From assembly GCA_003427395.1 (NCBI GenBank), contig BFEA01000451.1, positions 612,738 through 640,109 on the forward strand: a DNA stretch of 27,372 nucleotides, read 5' to 3'. The stretch's first letter is position 1; each line of letters opens with the position of its first letter. Below the pieces are notes generated by a model, which worked only from the letters and a program-made list of their open reading frames with translations, was not told the DNA's origin and searched no databases. A program made the position numbers and the translations under genes. Below, one piece after another: positions 17,467 to 26,733 of the stretch. The DNA is from Chara braunii (lineage: Eukaryota; Streptophyta; Charophyceae; Charales; Characeae).

Positions 17467-17853
17467 ATGAGTTTTGTCATTGAGCCGGCTCTTTCACCCC
17501 AGCTTCTTCAACCCCGAGCTTTGTTGCAGTTTCGCTACGTCGCACACCCCCGTCTCAGTCCTGATCTTCTCTGGTTTGGGCAGCTCTTCAGTCACGGGGC
17601 TTGGTGCGCCGCCGTTGAGATAACTATATCGACCGATCAAGGCTCGACAGTCATCTTGGCAGAAGCGTCAGGGTTTCATCGCTTCGCACGACCTACTAAG
17701 AGCGACGTGACGGTAATTGTGGCTTTCAGTGGCGATCTGTGTACCATCGGCATGCAGTGGCGCGATGCAGTGGTGACCGGTCTTTACGAGTGGGGACAGG
17801 CGTTGGCGGCTGATTGGCGGCAGCGACTGGCCCACAGCCAGGACGACAAGTAG
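17467..17853 (+). CDS. unidentified ORF, 128 codons
   Basis: The ATG at 17467 opens 128 codons with mixed, non-repetitive composition: GQLFSHGAWCAAVEITI, ASGFHRFARP, DVTVIVAFSGDLCTIGMQ and a C-terminal Trp-rich helix (YEWGQALAADWRQRL). I recognise no domain. The same frame continues without a stop after 17853 for about 40 more codons to a TGA near 17981. It could be an exon of a decayed host gene or an accessory ORF of a retroelement. It begins just beyond the LINE 5' truncation point. Confidence 0.35.
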   Translation: MSFVIEPALSPQLLQPRALLQFRYVAHPRLSPDLLWFGQLFSHGAWCAAVEITISTDQGSTVILAEASGFHRFARPTKSDVTVIVAFSGDLCTIGMQWRDAVVTGLYEWGQALAADWRQRLAHSQDDK

Positions 17854-18108
17854 TGGGGACCGAGTGTATTGACACCTTCTCTCTTCGAACTAGCGCCACC
17901 GATCGCCCCGCTCGCCCGCTTCCCCATCTTCATCCCTACCCCAAACGCCGATGAATTGCTTCTCCACTTTCTCTCTTCCATCTGACCTTCCGACCATCAG
18001 CCCATCTTGGGCCGATCCCCTTCTCACGCTGGAGATTCGTCCCGCCCCGACCCCTCCATTCAGTCCAGCCTACATCCGCAAGTGGACTGAATTCGCGACG
18101 ATTAGTGT

Positions 18109-18888
18109 GTGCATAATCACGGTGAACTGCTATGGTTGCGATATTACAACAATCGGGAGTTGGAGCACAGCCACGACATATCGTTGGTGCTGGCGCAGCT
18201 GTGGCCGAAAGAAACGGCAACCGACGACACGTTGGTAGGACTTCTGTGCGGGGAAGTCGCTAAGAGCGATCGAGCCACCATCGCTTACAAGCTTCTCACG
18301 TTTTTGTCTTAGCTCGTCGACGACCTGCCGACGGACATTATCTCCTTCAATCCGAGCGATCCGAGCCAGGCTGAACCTGTGACCTTGGAGAGGAAGTTGA
18401 CGCCACCCACAATCTAAGCAAACTGCACGGAAGATTATGGGCAGTACCTGAGCGACCACAATCCTACGGCTTGGTGCTACCTGGACCTGGACGACCTTGC
18501 GCCGGATAACTCCGACTTCGACGAGTTCTGGAAGGCTCACCAGGAGAATAGGGAGGTACCATCGGACGACGACCCGGGTCGCATAGCTATCGCAGGGCTA
18601 TCAGAGGAAGAGTCGGAAGCCCGGTCGACGTCGAAGGAGGAAGAAGAGGCGTCAGGACCTGAGCCCCGGGAGGCTCCTCCAGCACGAGCGTTGCCCACCA
18701 TCCGGGGAGGGTCCGTGTTGAATCGCGTTGTTCCCTCGGACGCCGCCAGTCGACAACATGGTGCAACAACATCCCGCCGCCGCTCTTGCTCACCATCTCC
18801 CTCCGTATCCGCCCCCTCCGCATTTCGTCCCCGTCCTCCTCCCGTCCCGGACGTACTTTCCTCGTCCCGTCTTCCACCACCCCCTTGA
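18109..18888 (+). pseudogene. unidentified acidic coding region with two in-frame stops
   Basis: A single frame (continuous with that of 17467) reads ELLWLRYYNNRELEHSHDIS, LVLAQLWPKETATDDTLVG, LTFLS, then TAG at 18310-18312. It continues DDLPTDIISFNPSDPSQAEP to TAA at 18415-18417, YGQYLSDHNPTAWCYLDLDD, an acidic stretch (SEEESEARSTSKEEEEAS), and a Pro/Ser/Arg-rich end with TGA at 18886-18888. Both internal stops are one C-to-T step from CAG and CAA. Amino-acid composition on either side of the stops is consistent, so I read it as one decayed protein. No domain was recognised; a Gag-like or lineage-specific protein is possible. Confidence 0.4.
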
Positions 18889-19858
18889 TTACCTCTTCTT
18901 CCGTCCCCCTCCCCACCTTGAATTCCCTCTAAACTATCGCATTTTCGCCAACCGCACATTTTTTCATCACTTTGTCGCGTGACTTTTGTGCACGGTCTTC
19001 CCCCATCGCTCCCCCTCTTTCCCTTTCAACATTCTCCTCTTCAGCGTCGCCTGGGTATAGTCCAACCATATGGAGTTGTACTGTATCATCTTCGACACCT
19101 TTTCTGCCGTGGAGGACTACGAGTCCCTAAGGGATAATGTCCTCCATACCCATCCCCTCCATATGTCCCGACTACCTACTATCCCTGTCCCGACCCAATC
19201 ATCGCTTCCCCCTCGCACACCGGATCGTACACTTCGTCGATCCCGGCGATGGAGCAGCGGATTACTTCCCTCCGCTCCCATCTGAGTGGCCCCGACCTCT
19301 CCATCACCCTCTCCTTGTCGACTACCTGCGGGCGGACTTCCAATGACGGAGCAGGGGTGCAAAGCACACGGAGAACCAGCAGACGATGATGGCGTCACCT
19401 GGACAATCTCCGACGATCAAGAAGACAAGAGGATTCCAGCAGCTCGAGCCAGCAGACTCGCGAAGATATTGCAATTGACGTTGGCATAAACATGAACTCT
19501 GGCTCGACTATCTCTGTGGATGCGGACACCCCCTCTCCTCATACGCTTGGTTCCTCTAACTTCCTCATCCATCCTCTCTTCCCCCTCCTTTCTCCTCCGC
19601 CATGAAACCTAGCTTCTATACATGCAATCAGGAGATCGCATAATTTTGGAACCCCCTGCACGTCATATATGTGACGTACCAGCTTCCGGACCTGCGCCAC
19701 CTCCCGGACCCCGTCCCTCCCCTTGTTTTCTTTGTATCAAGAGGTCACTTGCTCGGCCCCCGAAAACCCCTCTTTGTTTCTTTCGATTAAAGGTACCTCG
19801 TCGAGACCTGTATTCTTGTCAACACCTCTGATTCTTGAAATTCCGTCATTTTTATAAT
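18889..19858. other. pyrimidine-rich region with short decayed frames
   Basis: No gene recognised. Plus-strand fragments such as AHRIVHFVDPGDGAADYFPP (about 19200-19260) and GVTWTISDDQEDKRIPAARA (about 19391-19450) have protein-like composition and may continue the unidentified locus upstream, in shifted frames. The rest is C/T-rich. Confidence 0.4.
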
Positions 19859-19984
19859 TGTTAAGGAAGTATATATTATAGCAATCACACTAAGAATATA
19901 AATGAAAGGAGTGAAATAAAGAGTAGCTTCTGGAAACATTGGTATTGAAAATCTTNAAAAACCATAAGTTCCCAATTTTAAGAG
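19859..19984 (-). pseudogene. nad4: nuclear fragment of mitochondrial nad4 (NADH dehydrogenase subunit 4)
   Basis: The minus strand encodes about 42 residues starting LLKLGTYGF and continuing RFSIPMFPEAT, then FTPFIYILSVIAIIYTSLT. This is the highly conserved quinone/proton-channel segment of complex I subunit ND4. Similarity begins abruptly at about 19984 and ends abruptly at about 19859, and flanking sequence is unrelated, so it is an inserted mitochondrial DNA scrap (NUMT) and not a gene. One codon is unreadable because of an N at 19956. Nucleotide composition is AT-rich compared with its surroundings, as expected of organelle DNA. nad4 identity is from recognition of the protein motif. 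Confidence 0.9.
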
Positions 19985-20566
19985 GAAATGCATGGGAATT
20001 ACGCACGCCTTAGCGAGCGCGCTCGCAATTTGGCTCAACAGTTAGGAATTCGAGAATTTACGGAACTCGACGTGTCCTTTCACGAGTGAATGTTCTCGGC
20101 CTCGACATGAAAAACTCTGGGAATCGTGTAGGAATATGGATAGACGTAGGACTTTCTTTCTTTTCCCGCGCCTACTTTGCGCGCAGATATGGTGATTTCA
20201 ATTTTTTTATTAGCATAGGGTTGGGAAAAAACTGCAACTGTTTTAGTGCCCATTTTCTTTGTTGTTGTTTGGCACCATGCATACGAGCTCCCTCCTCCTT
20301 CCTTCTCGCGCTCCTCTCAGCGCCCTCCCTCGCGCACATGCTTTCTCGTTCCATCCCCTTGTAACTGTTTTTCTCTCTCTTTCCCTGCACGCGCCCTTTT
20401 TCTCTTTCTTGATCATCTGAATCCTGGATTCGTTTCGCGCTATCCTTTGCACTCTTCTTCTTCCCGCTTTAAAACCTGCGGCGATTCTGATTGGCTGAGA
20501 TCGGACTTTGAGGGACCAACATGGCTTTTGACGGGCGATTACCCTCATGCCCTCCTTCACCCTCCT
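19985..20566. other. unassigned DNA
   Basis: No gene recognised. It includes a pyrimidine-rich stretch at 20290-20475 and some low-complexity short frames. Confidence 0.4.
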
Positions 20567-20760
20567 CTATGTAACTGTTCGAATGCGCTGAATGCGCGTT
20601 TGTGTTCAAACGCGTCGGGGCCGCGTTCAATAGCGTTCAAACGCGCTACGGTTGACGTGGCGCGTTTTTTTTGAACGCAACCCAGGTTCGGGCGCGCGCG
20701 TGCCAAGGGCCATGGGGTGGTGGTCTGCGTTCATGGGGATTACAAAAAAAAAAAAGGCCC
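20567..20760. repeat. subterminal repeat cluster (GTTCAAACGCG), candidate left end of the autonomous hAT element
   Basis: CTATGTAAC at 20567 resembles the CTATGAAAC terminus of element II. It is followed by variants of GTTCAAACGCG / GCGTTCAA (20578-20690) and then a poly-A run (20743-20755), the same order seen at the left ends of elements I, II and III. A matching cluster occurs at 27130-27215. No target duplication could be matched. Confidence 0.5.
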
Positions 20761-20764
20761 CTAG

Positions 20765-21305
20765 CGGCCACACCCCGGCGCCCCAGCACCCCACCACCCC
20801 GGTGCCCCAGAGCCCCACACCCCGACGCCCCAGCGTCCCAGCGCCCCAGTGCCTCACACCCCAGCGCCCCGGTTCCCCGGCGCCCCAGCGCCCCACACCC
20901 CGGTGCCCCAGCGCCCCCGCGCCCAGAGCCCCACACCCCGGCGCCCAAGCGCCCCAGCGCCCGAGAGGCCCACACCCCAGCGTCACAGCGCCCCAACACC
21001 CCACACCCCTCACCCCACACCCCGACAGCCCAGCGCCCCAACACCCCACATCCCGGCACCCCAGCGCCCCAGCACACCACTACCCCACACCCTGGCGGCC
21101 CAGCGCCCCGGCGCCCCAGCGCCCACACCCCGGCGCCCTAGCGCCCCAGCGTGCACACCTCGGCGCCCCACCGCCCAACCGCCCCGCCGCCCTAGCGCTC
21201 ACACCACGTCGGCCCGCCTACAGCATGTTTGCCGCAGCACCCTACACCACACCCTCCATTCAACAACCCCCCAACCCCCCGGCACCCCAACGCCCACACC
21301 CTGGC
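20765..21305 (+). repeat. C-rich minisatellite (CCCAGCGCCCC / CCCCACACCCC units)
   Basis: About 540 bp are built from irregular units of 9-14 bases with the words CCCCAGCGCCCC, CCCCGGCG and CCCCACACCCCG. All plus-strand frames are Pro-rich and all minus-strand frames are Gly/Cys-rich, so none is a credible gene. The plus strand is C-rich with frequent C4-C6 runs (i-motif on this strand, G-quadruplex on the other). Confidence 0.9.
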
Positions 21306-21838
21306 GGGGGCGTTGGACGGATAATTCAGCAATGGTTCTTTGGTTTTCTGAGATGTCGCATTTGGGTGTTGTGGGAGAGCTGGAAAAAACAAACACCCGC
21401 AAACATACATCCACATTTATCTAATTGTCACTCCATTCGTCATTCGTGGACCGAAATGCAAGTTAATAAATTGGTTTATCAGAAGCATACAATGAGAAAG
21501 TGGAAAAACATAAACCGATACATTTGACACTCGTCATCCACAAAACACGAACACCACAAATGCCGAGACAATATCTAAACCGAAATGAAAAGAAGTGTAG
21601 CATGGATGGTAGCAAAATCATGCCACAATGTACCTGTCACATAGAGTCAAACAATTGCCCGTGACGGAGAACCTGAATCCAAACGACACAAAGAAATTCC
21701 TAAACGCCCGCGTCATCTACGTAAAATCCCGAACTACTATTGCGGTGACGAAGAACAGCTATGGTCCTGTGACTAAAAAAAAAAAAAAAAAACCAGAAAA
21801 ATACGCAAATCAATGTCTCTAAAAACAAAAGAAAAAAA
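21306..21838. other. unassigned spacer
   Basis: No gene recognised. It lies between the C-rich minisatellite and element III, and contains a poly-A run at 21775-21792. Confidence 0.45.
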
Positions 21839-22543
21839 CTGGGTAGGACCCCGTACGCTTACGCAGTGCGTACGCGTACGTATTCCGGCGTACGCGTACG
21901 AACCCAAAATCGCACGTACGCATACGTAAAAAAAAAATTAAAAAAAAATTAAAACAAAATCCAAAAACTCTGAAAAAAAGGTATGTTGTGCAGAATAATG
22001 ATACAAACAACATTTTCCTGAAGGTCGTACCCGAATTCGTAAGCAAGCTCCATTTAAAAATAAAAAACCTTAACAAATTAAAAAAATATTTTTAAATAGT
22101 TATTTACTTATTATGATAATATTACTTTTTTTTTAATTTTTAATTTCTTACTCGAAATTGGTTGGGAATTCGGGGATGAATCCCAGGCAAAAGTTGTTTG
22201 TATAATGTTTCTGCATAAGATATATTTGTTATAGAAGTTTGTTTTTATTTTTGCGTGTTTTTTTCCTAGTTTTTTTTTAAATTATTTCAATTTATTTGTT
22301 GTTTGTGCCTTTGATTTTTAACTCGAGTTTGGTACAAAATTTCGAGATGAGTCTCTGGCAAAGGTTGTTTGAAATATCATTTTGCATAACATACTTTTTT
22401 TTCAGAGTGTTTCGATGACTGTTTTTTTTTTTTTTTTACGTATTCCCACGTACGGGAGTATGTGTACGCGCATACGTGTCGCGTACAGGAATACGTGTAC
22501 GTGTGTACGCGCAACCTGCGTACACGTACACCGTGCTACCCAG
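21839..22543. mobile_element. foldback/hAT-like MITE, element III (GTACGCG subterminal repeats)
   Basis: The termini CTGGGTAG...CTACCCAG are inverted, and the TIR continues inward: GTACG..TACGCAG on the left, with its mirror on the right (22480-22535). The subterminal zones are full of GTACGCGTACG-type palindromes, followed by poly-A or poly-T. Further inward an inverted module (ATGTTATG, AAACAAC, TTTGCC) occurs once in plus (about 21975-22070) and twice in minus orientation (about 22400-22310 and 22230-22145). The flanking 8-mers GAAAAAAA and GGAAAAAA differ at one position and may be the target duplication. It is non-coding and inserted near the 3' end of the hAT transposase gene. Confidence 0.82.
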
Positions 22544-22719
22544 GGAAAAAACAACTGACACATAATGTCGAAGACCGAACCTAATGCCTGTGTCTAAGTA
22601 CCAAACATAAAGAAGTGTGAACAGTGAACCACGGTGAACACTACACAAGACAACAATGAAAAAACTACACAAGACAAAAAAAAACAAAAAAAAACAAAAA
22701 AAAAAACGTATGTACACGG

Positions 22720-24267
22720 TCAAGGATCCTCATCTGAAGGCGAGCGCTGAGCAGACCGATGCAAACCTCATCCATGTGTCCCACCACTGCCACGCGATCG
22801 ACCTCGACCGGGTTGCTCTCCACGACCAGCATGTGAAGGCTCAGGAGGGTCGTCCGGGTCATCATCCATGATAACTCTCCTACCTCTGCGAGGTCTGACG
22901 CCTGCGGTTGCTAAATTAACATGTCGGCGAGACTCGCTGCGTATAGGCAGACCGTCTGCTCCTGAAGTCTCCCCCTCCTGGCGTCGATCGATCGATACAT
23001 GTCAGGCCTGTCTTGCTCGTCGACCCACCTCGAGCTCCTCTAAAATGATGGAGGCCTCTCTCAACCCGTACGTCAGTGGTCGCTGCACCGCCTTTGCATC
23101 GCTATCCCGCATGCCCTCATGTGCGCCACGGATGTCGCCACTATCCCCATCTCTATCGCCAAACCCCAATGCCACAACATCTCGATGAACCCCGCTGGTG
23201 GATACCCCTCTCAAACCCGGTTGACGATCCACACTCGCAGATGTCACTCGTCTCGTCTCGCTCCATGGCCGATCAGTGCGATCGAACAACATCGTGTCCC
23301 GTCCATCGTCGCTCGTGTCTCTCTGTCTATGAGCAGCCGACCTCGGGGTGTGACTGTCGCGCGGCTGGACATCTGCGGACCCCCGTGACAACGGCCCTGC
23401 ACCCCCGTGAGAGGGTGCTGCAGTAGAACCTCCAGATGGCAGGCTCGGGCTGGCTGGCGCCCAAGACAAGTCCGATCGACCGGTGTTTATCCCGGTGTAA
23501 TCCATCATGCCATGCGCCTCCAACTCCTCGGCGGTCATACTACAGCCGAATGGAAGGGTGCCGCAAGGATGTGGCGCATACCTCGACTGTGTCCTCTCCC
23601 TAGACGGTGCGAAAAGTGGGATCGGAGGCGCGCACATGCCCCTGCCTACACGTCGTTCTGCGATTGAGGTGACACCACCCGCAAGATGCATCGGATCTAT
23701 AGGAAATGGTGCCTCATGTCGCACAACCGGGCCCACGGTCGTGCGAACCACCAAACTCCGACAGACACGTCCCCCCGAGAATCGCTCTCTCCGGGCGGTG
23801 GTCCCAAATCACCAAACTGACTAGAACCTCTGCCGCCGCCCATCGACACCCTGTCATCACCCCCCCCCCCAACACCCTCCGTCTCAACCGCCTCCTGAAT
23901 TGTACTGCATCCATCTCCTCCGAACGGAGGAGTACGTCGACCAGTCGGCCTCTCCACAACTCTCTCGATCCTCTCAGTCGGTGAAGGACCGCCCACCAAT
24001 CTCTCCTCTAATCGCTGTCTCGGCCCCTTCACCAATCTATGCAATCGCCCTCTCGGGGGCGAACCTCGATGAAGCTCACCTGACGGAGGGGGAACAACCC
24101 CAGATGAAGCCATCCCACTGCGCAAACGTCCGGGATGCTGCCCTCCAATACCGCCACCTCAAGTTGACTATGCCCCCCTGGAACGCGCAGAGTCGTGCGC
24201 CGCCTGTGTATCGACAGACTGTGGCCCCGGAGACGAAGGCCGCTCTAGCTCAAAAGGGCTCCCTTCA
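22720..24267 (-). pseudogene. long low-complexity C-terminal tail of the hAT transposase
   Basis: After the hATC region the protein extends about 500 codons rich in Ser, Gly, Arg, Pro and Asp. It shifts by one base near 24267 (a G-rich run), continues in the neighbouring frame to about 23700 (ERIERVVERPTGRRTPPFGG), then returns to the original frame (MTAEELEAHGMMDYTGINTG, DRDGDSGDIRGAHEGMRD). It ends GRGRSRGSGGTHG, a TGA at 22768, and SPSDEDP stop. The unbroken phase of both flanks argues this is one coding region. Function is unknown; such tails are disordered. Confidence 0.6.
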
Positions 24268-25686
24268 CCTCCCCCCGCCACTACGTCTGCGGACCTCCTC
24301 CGGGTCGCTCCACTCATCAGCCTCTCCAGGTCCTCCTGCGGGATGGTCTGCAGGTCCCGCCCACTCCTTCAATCCCTCAGGGCCCTCGTCACTACTGTCG
24401 TCGTCTCTGGGGTATAGCCGCAAAGTAGCAGCCCGAGTCCCGAAAACATCTCCGACCTCTCCAGGAGGAGCTCTCGACCCACACGGGTTTCGCATCCAGG
24501 AACGTCTCTGCCTCTCCCAGTCCTCCTGCGACCTGTTGGGGTCCGTCCGCTGCCACGACGGCTGAGTCTCAATACCTCCCTCGATATCCAACATGGACTC
24601 GTCGATCGTCCATGGCAATGCAAACCTGCGGCCAGCTCGCTGATGAGAGAGAAGGCGGACGTTGGTCGAGATCTCGACCAACTTCGCAGCCTTCTTGAAC
24701 TCGAGCTTGTTGCGATTCTTTGTGTGCACAGCCTCGTGGGTGGCTCAGTTCCTCTATGCGGGAGAGGAACATATCCACATGTACATGACACGAAGAGCGA
24801 TGGCCTGCAGCTGCGGGGCTCACTGTCCCCACTTCGACCACCAACAATTGGCCTCATACGTCTCCACGTCGCCGGTACACCTCTGCGCCTCCCTGTCTCC
24901 GTCCCTCCCCCCCCACGCAATCCCCCCTCTCCTTGTGTGGAAGTCGCGGAGTTGGGCACATGCAGCCTTGTACTCCGGGCTCGCGACACTAAACCCAGTC
25001 TGTGTGCGAATGTACGTCTCCGCCTCCCGTACGAGTCTCACATCATAGTCGCTGACGACGCCCTCGTAGTACCTCAAGTCTATGCGACTGGGACAGAGAA
25101 GGTGAGCAGCGGCGTGCACGGGCTCCAACATATGAGCGCACCGAGCGTGCACCTTCTCCATAATGAAGTGTGCAACGCCCGATGGAAGTGCGCAGACCTC
25201 GCGTGCCACATCGCGAGTCACGTCCTGCGTCCAATGCACAACCCTCGACATGTGCAGCCCTCCTCGGTCCAACCTACGAAGCATGTCGTACACAGACTCC
25301 ATGATACGGACGAGGACACCCATGGAATCCCACCAAGGACCATGCCGCACCTGCCACCTCACCCACCGAGCCAGCTGAGCAACGCTACTGTCCCAAGGGA
25401 ACAAACCCCAACCATCTCCGTCCACCGTCCTCTCCAACGCTGACCTGACTGCCAGCAACCGCTCCATCATGGCGAACACGAAGGCGAATCATGTCTCGCA
25501 AGGATAAACAAGCCCCGTCTGCTTGCTCTCCCCCCTAAAGATGTAGAGAGCGGCGTCGTGCTCCTTGATGAAGCGCACCACCGCTCTCCCGCGCACAATA
25601 ATGTCCTTCAACCATGGGCTTGACAAGCCAATGTCTGACAACATTTTGTTGCAGACATGCATCGCGCACGACAGCCACGTGATCCG
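24268..25686 (-). pseudogene. hAT transposase central and C-terminal dimerization region
   Basis: Same frame as the N-terminal segment. After TGA at 25687-25689 it continues MLSDIGLSSPWLKDIIVRGR, VRFIKEHDAALYIFRGES, TGLVYPCET and then TGA (25489-25491, one step from CGA). Next come WVRWQVRHGPWWDSMGVLV, ESVYDMLRRLDRGGLHMS, and the hAT C-terminal signature ANCWWSKWG...PQLQAIALRV, CSSPAxRN, HTKNRNKLEFKKAAKLVEIS. That signature is the dimerization (hATC) region. It is hit by stops at 24820, 24754 (in place of the Glu of the usual AERNW) and 24745 (TGA in place of its Trp). Confidence 0.85.
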
Positions 25687-26733
25687 TCAAATCTTCGGCC
25701 TCTGTTCAGGACCCTGCAACATGTTTGCCGCAGCGACGTACGTAGAGGCAGAGTCCGTGCAGATGGCATTCACCCATCGAGGAGGAAAGTCATCAAACAC
25801 CTTGATCCAGCCCGCCAAGACATCAACCGCCTGGTCTCTCTCGGCCTCCCTATTCATTGTGCGCACCATCATCACTCCGTGCGACCCGCCGGCAAGGAAG
25901 TTAACGATCGGCCTCGCATCCCGCGACTTCCAGCCATGGGACATAATGGTGGCCCCCGTCACATAGAAAGGGGCCCTGACCTCTGCGAGATCCTCGGCCA
26001 CATCGTCGGCAGTGCGGGCAACCGTGTCAATGTCGGCGATCTCATTGTGGGATGCCCACAAAACCTTTACCGGCCCTGGTAAGTCCCTAAAGTGCCTCAC
26101 GAAATCCTTCCATGGCTCTCTCCGAAAAACGTTGAACAACAAGCGCCGACTGTACACAAACCACAGAAACTTCTTCTTGAACTCCATCTGCCATTGCGAA
26201 GAAAAAGACTCCGTGATGGTATGTTGTCTCATCCTCTTTTGTCCGCCTGGCCTCGCCGCCTCCTCTCTCTCCTTCCTCTTCCCCACAGCACCCGCCGCGT
26301 TTTCGACATCCCGATGCGCCTGAGAGCGAGCCGACACGTGCGCATCCTTAAAAAAACGACCTTGCTGGCCCCACGGCTTGTGAACGACTTCCTTCCCTTT
26401 GTCCCTCGTGGATGGGTCATGTCGCGCTGCCCGCTTAGCCTCGTCTTCGACGTTGTCAACGTCGATCACGTCCTCATCATCCCTTTCTTGCCCAAATCCT
26501 CCCGCCCCTCCCTCGTCCCTGAGCGGACCCGTGGCAGGTGCCGGACCGTGAAGCTCCTCGAACTGAAGCATGCGGTCAAGGATCTTGCTCTCCGACTTGT
26601 AGTCGGAGTTGTAGTGTTTGTCCACCAGCGCCTCATCGATCACTGACGGACACCCTTTCCCCTGCCTGAAATGTCGTGATGCCAAGTACTGGTTTCCCTG
26701 GAACTCGTGGCCGCAGAACAGGCACTTTAACAT
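25687..26733 (-). CDS. hAT transposase N-terminal segment (BED finger + DUF659)
   Basis: The frame is open for 348 codons. Residues 4-28 are CLFC...H21...C28, a BED-type zinc finger as in plant hAT proteins, binding DNA. Residues 105-185 are a charged linker with a KRKEREEAARPGGQKRMRQ basic patch (a likely nuclear localisation signal). From 260 the DUF659-like domain reads GATIMSHGWKSRDARPIVNF and ICTDSASTYVAAANML. In this family the usual word is S-D-G-W, whose Asp is the first catalytic residue; here it is His266 (codon 25936-25938), a G-to-C change. The second catalytic Asp (D327 in CTDSA) is kept. The copy is thus probably inactive even where the frame is open. Confidence 0.88.
   Translation of the reverse strand: MLKCLFCGHEFQGNQYLASRHFRQGKGCPSVIDEALVDKHYNSDYKSESKILDRMLQFEELHGPAPATGPLRDEGGAGGFGQERDDEDVIDVDNVEDEAKRAARHDPSTRDKGKEVVHKPWGQQGRFFKDAHVSARSQAHRDVENAAGAVGKRKEREEAARPGGQKRMRQHTITESFSSQWQMEFKKKFLWFVYSRRLLFNVFRREPWKDFVRHFRDLPGPVKVLWASHNEIADIDTVARTADDVAEDLAEVRAPFYVTGATIMSHGWKSRDARPIVNFLAGGSHGVMMVRTMNREAERDQAVDVLAGWIKVFDDFPPRWVNAICTDSASTYVAAANMLQGPEQRPKI

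Larger units (their letters stand above)
22720..26733 (-). pseudogene. hAT-superfamily transposase (BED finger, DUF659, C-terminal dimerization region)
   Basis: One minus-strand frame can be followed from ATG 26733 to a natural-looking end (SPSDEDP, TGA 22720-22722), about 1,338 codons. Order: BED-type zinc finger, basic/acidic linker, DUF659-like catalytic domain, hAT C-terminal region, then a very long Ser/Gly/Arg-rich tail. In-frame stops lie at 25687, 25489, 24820, 24754, 24745, 23002 and 22768, and a shift near 24267 is compensated before 23754. It would excise and insert its own element and possibly the non-autonomous ones here. No intron was needed to follow the frame. The true start may lie upstream of 26733; a TAG precedes it by about 12 codons. 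Confidence 0.85.

Noticed and set aside
20765-21305. Regularly spaced repeats resembling a CRISPR array
   Set aside because: Units are 9-14 bases, irregular and without unique spacers, in a eukaryotic nuclear context; it is a minisatellite.
20627-21527. Pro-rich 291-codon and Gly/Cys-rich frames in the C-rich minisatellite
   Set aside because: All frames of the tract are open because of composition; no domain, start context or conserved phase.
23002-23754. 250-codon minus-strand frame as an independent gene
   Set aside because: It is in phase with the hAT transposase frame above and below, so it is part of that protein's long tail.
23076-25443. Plus-strand frames opposite the hAT transposase (up to 266 codons)
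   Set aside because: They are Pro/Ser-rich shadows of the GC-rich minus-strand gene with no motif of their own.
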